This document shows positions 38,059-47,180 of a DNA stretch of 61,770 bases, piece by piece; the stretch's first letter is position 1, and each line of letters starts with the position of its first letter. The translations under genes and the position numbers were made by a program. The stretch spans positions 1-61,770 of the forward strand of contig JAGQOW010000014.1 of the NCBI GenBank assembly GCA_020427155.1. Direction: 5' to 3'. The stretch is from Planctomycetales bacterium (GTDB lineage: Bacteria > Planctomycetota > Planctomycetia > Pirellulales > Lacipirellulaceae). The notes under the pieces are model-generated. The model saw nothing but the letters and a program-made list of their open reading frames with translations, was not told where the DNA came from and made no database searches.

Positions 38059-39453
38059 ATGGGTCTACATCCGAATCCCCGCACTAAAGCCAGCAACGCT
38101 CGTATCAGACGGAAGCGTTGGTTTATTGGAGTCGTGGCTCTCGGCACATGTGTGGTACTTCACACGGAATTGTCGCAAGGAAGTCCGCGAAGAAAACAAG
38201 GCCCTCCGCGGCGGCAAGAAGGTGGCGCTGCTCTGCCAGTCCCGCCTGGGCAAGTTGTCCAAACTGGTCCCGAGCGCCGTTCCCGGCGGTGGCAGCAACG
38301 TCCTCAACCGCAGCCGCCGGGAGGCCCCCAACCGCCTCCGGCCCAACAACAGCAGCCCGTTTTGGACAGCTATGTGGTCCTGGGGTACAACGATCTGGGA
38401 ATGCATTGCATGAACGCAGACTTTTCCCAGCTTTGTATCTTGCCTCCCTTCAATTCGCTCCACGCGCAGTTGATACGCCGCGGGATCGAGCCAGAAATCG
38501 TCGAAGAAGATGAAAACGTAAGTGTTGAATACAGAATTCCCAATAACACGACCTCGGTGAATAAGACAAACTTCTGGCAGTACGACCAAGCGTTGTTTGG
38601 AGTCGATCTCCCGCCCGACGTGGGACTCACCGGCAACAGCTTGGCGGGAACCATGGCTCTGACGGGCCACAACGATTGGGCGGCGACCGGCATACCAATC
38701 ACGCCGATTGATGACGGCGGTTTTTTGAATGCTTATCCTCTTGCCACGATTGAAGCTAAAGTGCAGGGCAACACCGTCGCGACGACTCGTGCGGTAGTAC
38801 CTGTATCGTGGGAAATCGCCTGCAACCTGTGCCATGCCCCCGGCCAGCCGGGACCTGCGGTTGACGCCGACATCCTGGCGAAACACGACCAGGCACACGG
38901 CACTAGTCTATTGGGCAACGGTTCGGTGCTTTGTGCCGCTTGTCATGCTGACCCCGCTTTGGGAGCACCCGGTTTGCCGGACGTATCTGCGATGTCGCAT
39001 GCGATGCACAGTTCTCATGCGAGTCGTGTTGAAGTGCTTCAAAACCAGGGCATGACCAATACCTGCTACGCCTGCCACCCTGGTTATGAGACCAATTGCC
39101 AACGAGACGTGCATTATGCGAAAGGAATCTTCTGTACTGACTGCCATGGTGGAATGAGCGATGTGGGCAGTCCGGCTCGGAGGCCCTGGGTCGACGAGCC
39201 TAAGTGTGGGGACTGTCATTCCAGAAATGAATTCGAATTCGAAGAACCTGGCCAGTTGTTTAAGGACTCACACGGACACGGAAATGTGCACTGTGCCGCT
39301 TGCCACGGCAGCCCGCACGCGATTACACCGGCCTTGACGGTGGAAGACAACATCCAGGCCTACGAGCACCAGGGCTACCTTGGCGTGATCAGCAAATGCA
39401 CCGTGTGCCATACAAGCATTCCTACCAATGAAGGATTCGAGCACAAGCGATAA
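38059..39453 (+). CDS. Membrane-anchored seven-haem cytochrome c
   Basis: About 464 residues from the ATG at 38059, which has GGGCGAGAA upstream. A basic N-terminus (ARIRRKRW) and one helix (FIGVVALGTCVVLH) anchor or export it. A Pro/Gln-rich linker follows (about residues 60-100), then a conserved YVVLGYNDLGMHCMNADFSQL domain. The C-terminal half carries seven CxxCH haem sites: CNLCH, CAACH, CYACH, CTDCH, CGDCH, CAACH and CTVCH. A periplasmic electron-transfer role is very likely; its donor and acceptor are not encoded nearby. The nearest relatives I can think of are planctomycete multihaem proteins of unknown function. Confidence 0.9.
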   Translation: MGLHPNPRTKASNARIRRKRWFIGVVALGTCVVLHTELSQGSPRRKQGPPRRQEGGAALPVPPGQVVQTGPERRSRRWQQRPQPQPPGGPQPPPAQQQQPVLDSYVVLGYNDLGMHCMNADFSQLCILPPFNSLHAQLIRRGIEPEIVEEDENVSVEYRIPNNTTSVNKTNFWQYDQALFGVDLPPDVGLTGNSLAGTMALTGHNDWAATGIPITPIDDGGFLNAYPLATIEAKVQGNTVATTRAVVPVSWEIACNLCHAPGQPGPAVDADILAKHDQAHGTSLLGNGSVLCAACHADPALGAPGLPDVSAMSHAMHSSHASRVEVLQNQGMTNTCYACHPGYETNCQRDVHYAKGIFCTDCHGGMSDVGSPARRPWVDEPKCGDCHSRNEFEFEEPGQLFKDSHGHGNVHCAACHGSPHAITPALTVEDNIQAYEHQGYLGVISKCTVCHTSIPTNEGFEHKR

Positions 39454-39609
39454 GTGCTTCGAGCGAAGCGTCCTGAGTTTGATGAACGTCTGAGTGATTC
39501 AGAAACTGGCTTTTGCCGAGGTATCACTCGAGGTTGATGCGAGGTGCGACAGGCTCGACGCTGGGTTGCAGCCTGGGCTGTCTCGAAGGTGCTCGAGCGC
39601 TGTGTGACC

Positions 39610-39656
39610 ACTGTCCCGCTCGGAGGGATCTCATTCTCCGACGAAGGCGGGACAGT
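39610..39656. terminator. Inverted repeat between convergent genes (bidirectional terminator?)
   Basis: A perfect 10-bp outer repeat (39610-39619 with 39647-39656) and a 6-bp inner repeat (39620-39625 with 39636-39641) form one long stem. It lies between the stops of the cytochrome gene and the convergent MFS gene. There is no good T-run on either strand, so factor-dependent termination or a mobile repeat remain possible. Confidence 0.5.
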
Positions 39657-39666
39657 TTGAGTGTTA

Positions 39667-40959
39667 TCACTCTAGCAGTTCTTGATTGCGGGTTTCTGGT
39701 AGGAAGATGATTAGAAGAATTCCCAATAGGAACAGCGTGGCCAGGCCAGTGACAGCCCAGGAGAGTTCCACGCCTGGGTAGGCTTTGAGCCAGCCGGAGA
39801 AGAAAAGAACGGGAACGGCAGCGAGGCGGCCACCGTTGAAACAAAAGCTGGTACCAGTAGCACGGAGGTGAGTGGGAAAGAGCTCGGGGAAGTAGATCGC
39901 GAAGCCAGAGTGGATGCCAAGGGTGAGGAAGCCGAATAATGGAAGGATTGCGAGTAGTTGGTAATAGGTTTGTGGGCCGAAGCAGGTGATCGGCACGATT
40001 GCAATTGCCAGTAGTTGATAGAGGATAAACGTTTTCTTGCGTCCGATGCTGGCACAGATGGGACCGAAGGCGAGTAGGCCGATGCCTCCGCCAGTGGCCT
40101 GGACGATACCGTAGGCGAACTTGGCGCCTTGGCTGGCCTGGTGGGCGGTTGAGCCAGAGTTGATGAGCAGGTTGCGAGCGAGATCCTGACCAGCCACGGT
40201 AACGGACCAGAAGGTGCCAAGTCCCACGGCAGCGAGTGCCATGCCAAGCAATGCCCGGCCGGCCCATTGTGGGTTCAGGAGCAGTTCTCGGAAGCTACCA
40301 AGTTGGGCATCAGCCGTTTGTTTTTTCTGTTGCCAGCGTTCAGGTTCTTTAACACTCGCTCTCACCCAGAGAATGAGAAGCGCAGGGAGGATGCCGACCA
40401 GGTACGCATAGCGCCATTGGGAACCGACGAGAATCCCTGCCATGGCGGCGAGCCATGTCCCCAAAATGCTGGAGGCATGAAAGATGCCGGAAGCATGGGC
40501 GCGGGCGCGGGCGGGAAAGACTTCGGACACCAGACTGGCGGCAACGGCCCATTCGCCAGCAACGCCAACAGCCACCAGGAACCGCAAGACGGCGACTTGC
40601 CAGAGACTTTCGGCGAAATAGGTGAGACCCGAGAAGACAGAGTACATCAAGATAGTGGCTATCATGATTGGCCGACGGCCGAAACGATCGGCAAGCGAGC
40701 CGAACAGCAAGCCGCCGATGGTGCCGCCGAGCAGGAAGATAGCCAGGAATTGATCGCCGTACTCTTTGACTCCGGCGGCATCTTGACGGAGGATATCGCC
40801 GAGCATTTGGTCGCGAGTAATGTTGAATATCTGCCCTTCGTAGACGTCGAACACCCAACCGGCGGAGGCGATAATCAATATGAGCCACTGGTAGCGGGTG
40901 ACTTCGGCGTACCAAGGGGCGTGAGGCTCGAGAGGAGCATGTTCTGCAGAATTGTTCAT
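39667..40959 (-). CDS. MFS transporter
   Basis: A 430-residue protein with about twelve hydrophobic helices. The loop 2-3 signature is GSLADRFGRRP, and a second-half equivalent ASIGRKK is present. The first helices carry GWVFDVYEGQIF, as in sugar/organic-acid:proton symporters. It would move a small anion or sugar driven by a proton gradient. It is the last gene of a minus-strand run (aldo/keto reductase, dioxygenase, MFS), 28 bases downstream of the dioxygenase gene, so it probably imports or exports the pathway compound. Confidence 0.92.
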   Translation of the reverse strand: MNNSAEHAPLEPHAPWYAEVTRYQWLILIIASAGWVFDVYEGQIFNITRDQMLGDILRQDAAGVKEYGDQFLAIFLLGGTIGGLLFGSLADRFGRRPIMIATILMYSVFSGLTYFAESLWQVAVLRFLVAVGVAGEWAVAASLVSEVFPARARAHASGIFHASSILGTWLAAMAGILVGSQWRYAYLVGILPALLILWVRASVKEPERWQQKKQTADAQLGSFRELLLNPQWAGRALLGMALAAVGLGTFWSVTVAGQDLARNLLINSGSTAHQASQGAKFAYGIVQATGGGIGLLAFGPICASIGRKKTFILYQLLAIAIVPITCFGPQTYYQLLAILPLFGFLTLGIHSGFAIYFPELFPTHLRATGTSFCFNGGRLAAVPVLFFSGWLKAYPGVELSWAVTGLATLFLLGILLIIFLPETRNQELLE

Positions 40960-40987
40960 TGAGCCGAGGAGTTAATAGGAGAGCTGT

Positions 40988-41995
40988 TCAAAAAGCATGC
41001 GTTTGCATGCTGGCAAGGGAGGCGAGAACCTTGCGAGTGCCGACGAAGGGACGTCGGCCGTGCATAGCAACGGTGTTGTCGAGCAGAGCTACGTCGGTGG
41101 ATTGCCAGTGGGCTTCGAAAGAAAGTTGCTCAGAGATATCGATGGCCTGACGGACGGCGTCGGCATCTAGTCGTGAGCCGTCGCCGTGGCGGATGGCGTC
41201 AGCAGGGTCGTTGCGTTCGTCTTTCCAGCCGCCGTAAGCGGCGATCAATTGATTGAAGAAGGTCTTGCGACCGGGAGCGACTTCCATCACTGCAGGAAGT
41301 GGAGGAGTGGTGACACGGAGGCAGCCGCCCTCAAGCCATTGATGGGAATAATTCAAGTCAGCCAGTCGCCGCTCGGCTGCATCGCGGCTATCGACCCCCA
41401 GCGTGCTTCGCCAGCTACGGCCCATGCCGGATTGGGCATCGTCCTGATCGGGCATGACGTTGGAGTATTGCAGGCCTTTTTGTTCGCAATCTTGAATGAA
41501 TGCGGGGCATTCGCTTTTTAGTTGCCGGTAAAGCCAGTCGGAACGGCACAACTGAGTAGCGCCGCCCTGCTCGGCTGCTTGTTCGCAGAAGAACATGATC
41601 CATTGGGGATAGAGCGGCGTCTGTGCCATTTCATGGTGGAAGAGAATATCGACGTTTGCGGGAGCTTCGTTAGCCGTGAATACGCGGTTCGTGCGGTTAA
41701 CGCGCACTGCGTTGGAGAGGGATTCTTTGTAAGGGAAATTAGGAACATCGAGGGCAGAGATGAGAGCGTCGAAATCTTCGGCAGTGTGTACAGGAAAACC
41801 GCGCAGGATGACGGCACCGCTTGCGGTAGCCTGTCGAAGGAGATCTTGCTTGTTGGCTGCGACCCAGACGACGGTCTCTGCAATCGTGGCATGCGAGGAT
41901 TGGCAGGCCAAAACGAAGGGGAAGAGGCTGCCAGCTTGCTCTTGTTGTGTGTCGAGAGTCGTCTCTGCAACATCAATGGGAATGGAAGTATTCAT
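40988..41995 (-). CDS. TauD/TfdA-family Fe(II)/2-oxoglutarate dioxygenase (SyrP-like)
   Basis: A 335-residue enzyme with the jelly-roll dioxygenase elements: GAVILRGFPV, the metal motif with His-x-Glu in ILFHHEMAQTPL, and the distal His and 2-oxoglutarate Arg in NTVAMHGRRPFVGTRKVL. The His-x-Glu form and CEQAAEQGGATQLC resemble SyrP-like hydroxylases more than taurine dioxygenase. It hydroxylates an unknown organic substrate using 2-oxoglutarate and oxygen. The ATG at 41995 is preferred over the longer frame to 42061 because the extra residues overlap the upstream gene's end. It starts 20 bases after the aldo/keto reductase stop. Confidence 0.88.
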   Translation of the reverse strand: MNTSIPIDVAETTLDTQQEQAGSLFPFVLACQSSHATIAETVVWVAANKQDLLRQATASGAVILRGFPVHTAEDFDALISALDVPNFPYKESLSNAVRVNRTNRVFTANEAPANVDILFHHEMAQTPLYPQWIMFFCEQAAEQGGATQLCRSDWLYRQLKSECPAFIQDCEQKGLQYSNVMPDQDDAQSGMGRSWRSTLGVDSRDAAERRLADLNYSHQWLEGGCLRVTTPPLPAVMEVAPGRKTFFNQLIAAYGGWKDERNDPADAIRHGDGSRLDADAVRQAIDISEQLSFEAHWQSTDVALLDNTVAMHGRRPFVGTRKVLASLASMQTHAF

Positions 41996-42015
41996 AGCTG
42001 TGAAAAACTTGATCA

Positions 42016-42990
42016 CTAAGGAACCGATTGGCCGCGGGCCGCTTCTAAAAGAGCGTACCACTGTTCGCGGGTTAGTTCGACATTGTCGGCGAGAGTGCTA
42101 CGGCTGATTCGTTCGACATTCATCGTGCCGAGGATGGGTTGGATGCCAGCTGGGTGTTTGAGAAGCCAGGCGAGAGCAACTGCGTCGTCGGTCGTGCCAT
42201 GCTGCTTGGCGACGGTTGAGATTTGCTCGGCCAGTCGCTTTTGCTGAGCAGTGGGATCGTCGCCGGCAGCGAAAACTTTACCGCCAGCGGTAGGCGACCA
42301 GGCCTGAATCATGATTTCATTCAGCCGGCAATAATCGAACAGTCCGGAGGCATTGGCATAATCAAAACTGGTCATGTTGGCGAGGATGCCTTCACTGAGC
42401 AGGTGATGGTGCAGCAGGCTAAGCTGCAACTGGTTAAGAACGATCGGTTGGCGCACGTGCTTCTTGAGAAGCTCGATTTGAGTTGCCGTGTGATTGCTTA
42501 CGCCGAAGTATCTTACTTTGCCGCTGGCGTGCAGGTCGTCGAATGCCCGGGCGAGTTCTTCGTATTCGACCAGTGGATCAGGACGGTGGAGAGCGAGCAG
42601 CTCGACGCGGTCAGTGCCGAGCCGGGTGAGACTGGTTTCGACCGAGCGTACGATATGTTCGTAACTAAAATCGTATCGTTGGGGTGGGCCGAATTGGGGA
42701 TTCGAGGCGACAACGATGCCACATTTTTCTTGCAGGACGAGTTTATCTCGCAGCAAGGGATCTTGCTGAAGGGCGTAGCCGACGACCTGGTCAGATTTAC
42801 CCATGGTGTAAATGTCGGCAAGATCGATGTGATTGATGCCGCAATTGACAGCTTCGTTGAGAAGGCGAACCGCTCGTTGTTTGAGATCGTCGCCAGGCGG
42901 GGTTTGATCCCAGAGACCGCCAAGGTGCCAAGAGCCGTAGGCAAGTCGAGAGACGGACAACTCGGTGTTGGGGATGGCGTATTGTTTCAT
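42016..42990 (-). CDS. Aldo/keto reductase
   Basis: A 324-residue (alpha/beta)8 oxidoreductase. The catalytic residues are visible: Asp and Tyr in HIDLADIYTMGKSD, Lys in LVLQEKCGI, and His in ELLALHRPDP. QAWSPTAGG and the C-terminal LAWLLKHPAGIQPILGT are typical of NADPH-dependent members such as YdhF-type. Likely reduces a carbonyl of a sugar-like or aromatic substrate. First gene of a minus-strand operon with the dioxygenase and MFS genes, divergent from the Gfo/Idh/MocA gene. The ATG at 42990 (MKQYAIPNTELS) fits the family; the frame is open further to 43020. Confidence 0.93.
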   Translation of the reverse strand: MKQYAIPNTELSVSRLAYGSWHLGGLWDQTPPGDDLKQRAVRLLNEAVNCGINHIDLADIYTMGKSDQVVGYALQQDPLLRDKLVLQEKCGIVVASNPQFGPPQRYDFSYEHIVRSVETSLTRLGTDRVELLALHRPDPLVEYEELARAFDDLHASGKVRYFGVSNHTATQIELLKKHVRQPIVLNQLQLSLLHHHLLSEGILANMTSFDYANASGLFDYCRLNEIMIQAWSPTAGGKVFAAGDDPTAQQKRLAEQISTVAKQHGTTDDAVALAWLLKHPAGIQPILGTMNVERISRSTLADNVELTREQWYALLEAARGQSVP

Positions 42991-43145
42991 TTTCTCTGGT
43001 CGAACTGATGGAAAGAACATTGTTGCCGCGCCTTGCGGAGCCTAGCAACCGGGTCTGAATGCGTTAGTTGTTGGTTGATGTTTGTTGCGTTATTATTACG
43101 CAATTGAATGAAAATACTACTGTGACATGTTGTTGGGATAAGAAA

Positions 43146-44183
43146 ATGAGTGAGCGTGCCATTCGGTTCGGGCTGATCGGTTTTGGTGCTTGGGGGCAGC
43201 ATCATGCCAGTTCGATCGTCAAGACGGACGGCGCCGAATTGGTTGCGATCGCTGCTCGAACAGAGACTTCAAGAGCCGCGGCTAAGCAGATACATCCCCA
43301 GGCGGAAGTGCTGTCCGATTATCGGAAGTTGTTAGCACTAGAAGATGTGGACTGTGTGGATGTGGTCGTGCCGAGCCATTTGCATCACGAGATAGGCCTG
43401 GCGGTTCTGGATGCGGGGAAGCATTTGCTGCTGGAGAAACCGATGGGAATCTCGGTCGCAGAGTGCAACGACCTGGTGCAGAGAGCAACAGACAAGGACC
43501 GACTTCTGGCTGTCGGGCACGAGCTGAGATTGTCGTCGTTGTGGGGTCGAGTCAAGGAGTTGATCGATGAAGGTTTCGTGGGCGAGCCGCAGTATGTGTT
43601 GGTCGAACTCTCGCGGAATCCGTATCGGTTGGGTTCGGACGGTTGGCGGTATGATATCTCCCGCGTAGGGAATTGGATCCTGGAGGAGCCTATTCACTTT
43701 TTTGATCTTGCCCGATGGTACCTGTCGAACGCAGGAGATCCGGTGTCAGTGTATGCGTCGGCGAATTCCCGGCAGCCGAACCATCCGGAGTTGCAGGATA
43801 ATTTCAGTGCAATCGTGAATTTTCCTGGCAATCGATACGCGGTGGTGACGCAGACGCTGAGTGCGTTTGAACATCACTTGACGGTGAAGGTAACCGGCAC
43901 CAAGGGCGCATTGTGGGCGGCCTGGAGTGGGGCAAAAGACCGCACGCGGCATCCAACATTTGCGTTGCAAACTTTTGACGGCGAGGAGGTGAGAACGATC
44001 GAGATCACCAAGATCACTGGCGAGCTATTCGAGCTAGAAGACCAGATGGCGATGCTGGTGCAAGCGATTCGAGCCGGCAAACCGCTGAGTTGCACGGCGG
44101 AAGACGGACGATGGTCGGTGGCGATGTGTTTGGCGGCTCAGGAGTCGGTTGATACTGGGGCAGTCGCCAAGATTGGTGCTTGA
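43146..44183 (+). CDS. Gfo/Idh/MocA-family oxidoreductase
   Basis: A 345-residue NAD(P)-dependent dehydrogenase. The Rossmann motif is FGLIGFGAWGQHH, and the EKP motif is in LLLEKPMGIS. GNWILEEPIHFFDLARWY has the catalytic-site His of this family. These enzymes oxidise or reduce sugars, inositols or similar. It is divergent from the aldo/keto reductase operon, with about 155 bases between, suggesting one shared control region. The frame is open back to 43068 but the ATG at 43146 gives the normal N-terminus. Confidence 0.93.
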   Translation: MSERAIRFGLIGFGAWGQHHASSIVKTDGAELVAIAARTETSRAAAKQIHPQAEVLSDYRKLLALEDVDCVDVVVPSHLHHEIGLAVLDAGKHLLLEKPMGISVAECNDLVQRATDKDRLLAVGHELRLSSLWGRVKELIDEGFVGEPQYVLVELSRNPYRLGSDGWRYDISRVGNWILEEPIHFFDLARWYLSNAGDPVSVYASANSRQPNHPELQDNFSAIVNFPGNRYAVVTQTLSAFEHHLTVKVTGTKGALWAAWSGAKDRTRHPTFALQTFDGEEVRTIEITKITGELFELEDQMAMLVQAIRAGKPLSCTAEDGRWSVAMCLAAQESVDTGAVAKIGA

Positions 44184-44327
44184 GGTGGTTTCTTGCGGTG
44201 CTCTAGGTGCTGCGTCGCAGCGTAGACTTGGATTCATGTATTCTGATTCTGTTGGAGTCAACAGAAGTCAGAACGATTTATCGAAAAAATAGTTCTGCCC
44301 CTGTTCTGCCCGCGGAGGAATTGGTGA

Positions 44328-47039
44328 ATGGTAACCTCGGGGCAAATTCATGAAGTTCCCGAATCGGATGTGTTCGCTGTTTTGCGAAGTCGCCCCACTG
44401 GATTGACAGAAGGCGAAGCATCCGTGCGCCGACGCGAGGTCGGACCAAACAGTCTTCAGCCGCCATCACGCTGGCAGTGGTTGAAAGCCCTTGTCAAACA
44501 CTTTATCAACTTCTTTAGTATCCTCCTTGATATAGCGGCGATTGTCTGTTTCATCGCAGATTCAATCCAACCAGGAGAAGGGATGGGCCTTCTGGGATGG
44601 GCGCTGTTGGGAGTGTCGGTGCTGAATGCGTTGTTTGCGTTCGCTCAGGAAATGCGTGCCGAGCGGGCAATGGATGAACTGCGGAAGTTCCTGCCCCAAA
44701 AAGTGAGAGTGCGACGCAGTGACACGGAGCAGCAAGTATTGGCCGATGATCTAGTACCGGGAGATATCGTGCTCTTTGGGGAAGGAGACCGCGTTGCAGC
44801 CGATACGCGCCTCATTGATACAGAAGACCTCCTCGTCAACAACGCACCGCTTACCGGCGAATCACGTTCTCAGCCGCTAAAAACTGGTCCCATGAAAGGC
44901 CGTCTAATCGAAAGCTCCAACATCGCTTTCGCCGGTTGCAGTGTACTGCGTGGCAGTGGCACAGGCGTGGTATTTGCCACCGGACATCGTACCGAGTTCG
45001 GCAAAATTGCAGCCTTGTCACGTGACGTACGCCGGCCGTTATCTCCACTGCAGCGAGAAACCAATCGAATGGTCCGAGTGTTGACGGTGATTGCGGTTGT
45101 AATGGGAATCGTATTCTTCGGCTACGGAGTAGCAATCGGTCGGTCAATGTGGGTGAGTATCGTGTTCATGTTGGGCATTATCGTTGCCAATGTTCCCGAG
45201 GGTTTACTGCCGACCTTTACGCTCGCCTTGTCCATGGCCAGCTTACGGATGGCCAAGAAGCAGGTGCTAGTCAAAAACTTGGAAGCTGTAGAATCACTCG
45301 GCGCACTGCACGTGATCTGCACCGATAAGACGGGAACCTTAACCCGCAACGAACTGGCGATTACCGCCGTCATAGAACCGCTACGAGGCGAAGAGATCTC
45401 CGACCCTCTCGTCCTGCAATCGTTTCTCAAAGCCGCACTGGTCGCGTCTGAATTAAGGCCCTCAGTGATTGGGAAAGCCAATCGCGAAGACAATCAATCA
45501 ACATCACTATGGTCGGGTGATCCATTGGACGTCGCGATTGCAGATCGCTATGGTGCGCAATTCGGTTCTCCTGGGGAAATCATTACTGAAACACGTCGCC
45601 ATTTTCCCTTCGATTTGGCCAAGCGGCGCGAAGCAGGCATTTTTTCGAATGGTGCTGATGTACTGTTCGCGGTGAAAGGAGCCTGGGAATCGCTTCGGCC
45701 GCTTATCGGGCAGCTCAGATCTCCCGATTCTACGCAGATGCCAGCCAACGACGAAGCGTTGGCCGCATGCGATGAGTTTGTACACTTCATGTCCGCTCAA
45801 GGACAGCGTGTGATCGCAGTTGCATCGCGGCAGCTGGACAGTATGCCCAATCCTAGAGCTGAGGAGGAATCCTTGGAACGGGGTCTAGTACTGTGCGGTT
45901 TTCTGGCGCTGGACGATCCTGTTCGCCAGGAGGTGCCGGCAGCGGTGGTCCGCTGCCACGACGCTGGCATTCGGGTATTGCTGATTACCGGCGATCATCC
46001 CGATACGGCTGAAGCAGTTGCGAGAACGTGTCAGATTCTGCGAGCTGATGAACCTGCTGAACGGAGGATTCTGTTAGGGTCTGATCTGGATTCGCTGCGC
46101 GAGCAGCAACTTGTGGAACGATTGCGCGAGGGAGCAACGGTCTTTGCCCGTACCACACCGGAACAGAAGATGAAGATCGTCACCGCTCTCAAACGTCTCG
46201 GACAGGTTGTGGGAATGACTGGAGACGGCGTGAATGATACGCCGGCTCTGAAGGCGGCTGACGTAGGAATCGCCATGGGCGCGAGTGGGACTGACGTGGC
46301 GCGTGAAGCGGCCGACATTGTGCTGCTGGACGACAATTTTGCATCGATCACCGCGGGCGTCGAAGAGGGACGGGCGGTGTTTGCCAACATGCAAAAGTTC
46401 ACAACTTATGTACTAGCTAGCAACATCCCTGAGATCGTACCGTTTCTAGTGTTTATTGTGTTCCCTGTGCCATTGGCGCTCACCGTAATTCAAATCCTTT
46501 CGATCGATTTAGGAACCGATCTCTTACCTGCCATCGGGCTTGGTCAAGAACCGCCCGAACCGGACACGATGCAACGTCCACCCCGTAGACTCGACCAACG
46601 GTTGCTATCCCTTCAAATAATGGCCACGGCGTACTTGTTTCTGGGGATTATTCAAGCCCTCTGGTCACTGCTAATGTTCTTCCTGGTATTGCATCAGGGC
46701 GGCTGGAGATGGGGAGAAGAGTTGGCGGAGAACGATCCGCTTTATCTCTCGGCGACCGGCGTCACGCTGTCTACGATCATCTTGATGCAAATTGGAAACG
46801 TCGCTGGTCGGCGATCACTGACGCACAGTGGGCTCGACCGCGGATTGCGTACCAATCGCATCCTGCTATTGGGAGTAGCAATGGAAGTCTTGTTCTCTTG
46901 GACCATCCTTTACTTTGAGCCTGTGCAAAGTTTCCTACAGACAGGACCAGTTGAGTGGCAAATTTATGCCCTCGCTTGGCTAGGTATCCCGTTGATCTTT
47001 GGATTGGACTACATTCGCAAGAGATTACTTTTGAGATGA
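44328..47039 (+). CDS. P-type ATPase, type II (Na,K-ATPase-like)
   Basis: A 903-residue cation pump. The phosphorylation motif DKTGT is at residues 333-337. TGES in the actuator domain and TGDGVNDTPALKAADVGIAMG in the hinge are intact. Helix 4 has VANVPEGLL; helix 5 has SNIPEIVPF; helix 6 has ILSIDLGTDLLPAI. These carry the Glu, Asn, Glu and two Asp that bind Na/K in animal Na,K-ATPase (IIC), and the local similarity is closer to IIC than to SERCA types. It therefore probably moves Na, K or H; there is no beta-subunit gene nearby. Monocistronic. The ATG at 44328 gives a normal P-type N-terminus. Confidence 0.95.
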   Translation: MVTSGQIHEVPESDVFAVLRSRPTGLTEGEASVRRREVGPNSLQPPSRWQWLKALVKHFINFFSILLDIAAIVCFIADSIQPGEGMGLLGWALLGVSVLNALFAFAQEMRAERAMDELRKFLPQKVRVRRSDTEQQVLADDLVPGDIVLFGEGDRVAADTRLIDTEDLLVNNAPLTGESRSQPLKTGPMKGRLIESSNIAFAGCSVLRGSGTGVVFATGHRTEFGKIAALSRDVRRPLSPLQRETNRMVRVLTVIAVVMGIVFFGYGVAIGRSMWVSIVFMLGIIVANVPEGLLPTFTLALSMASLRMAKKQVLVKNLEAVESLGALHVICTDKTGTLTRNELAITAVIEPLRGEEISDPLVLQSFLKAALVASELRPSVIGKANREDNQSTSLWSGDPLDVAIADRYGAQFGSPGEIITETRRHFPFDLAKRREAGIFSNGADVLFAVKGAWESLRPLIGQLRSPDSTQMPANDEALAACDEFVHFMSAQGQRVIAVASRQLDSMPNPRAEEESLERGLVLCGFLALDDPVRQEVPAAVVRCHDAGIRVLLITGDHPDTAEAVARTCQILRADEPAERRILLGSDLDSLREQQLVERLREGATVFARTTPEQKMKIVTALKRLGQVVGMTGDGVNDTPALKAADVGIAMGASGTDVAREAADIVLLDDNFASITAGVEEGRAVFANMQKFTTYVLASNIPEIVPFLVFIVFPVPLALTVIQILSIDLGTDLLPAIGLGQEPPEPDTMQRPPRRLDQRLLSLQIMATAYLFLGIIQALWSLLMFFLVLHQGGWRWGEELAENDPLYLSATGVTLSTIILMQIGNVAGRRSLTHSGLDRGLRTNRILLLGVAMEVLFSWTILYFEPVQSFLQTGPVEWQIYALAWLGIPLIFGLDYIRKRLLLR

Positions 47040-47075
47040 AGTTGAAATTCGAGCATACCTGTCCAAAATGGACGC

Positions 47076-47093
47076 AAGTCGTGGGCTATCGCA
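47076..47093. repeat. 18-base repeat, copy 2
   Basis: Identical to 35249-35266. Six bases to its right a second short word, AAATAGTTCTGACCC (47100-47114), matches 14 of 15 bases at 44287-44301 just before the P-type ATPase gene. Confidence 0.6.
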
Positions 47094-47180
47094 AGGCATA
47101 AATAGTTCTGACCCATTTGCCTCCCCGTACGGCGTATAGGCATACCGCTCGACCACCGTGCTGCCGTCGTCGGTGAAATC
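47076..47180 (-). pseudogene. RHS-repeat remnant joined to a repeated sequence
   Basis: Read on the minus strand, 47180-47102 encodes a 26-residue stretch, DFTDDGSTVVERYAYTPYGE followed by ANGSEL. This contains the YTPYGE hallmark of the RHS/YD core repeat. A stop lies two codons upstream and no further RHS sequence follows, so only this scrap is left. It runs directly into a segment with GGGTCAGAACTATTT and, at 47076-47093, an 18-base word that recurs at 35249-35266. Confidence 0.6.

Noticed and set aside
38065..38898. 277-aa minus-strand frame opposite the cytochrome gene
   Set aside because: The cytochrome frame contains seven haem motifs; the opposite frame has none of its own.
42223..43008. 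261-aa plus-strand frame opposite the aldo/keto reductase gene
   Set aside because: The minus strand carries all catalytic motifs of the family; this is its shadow.
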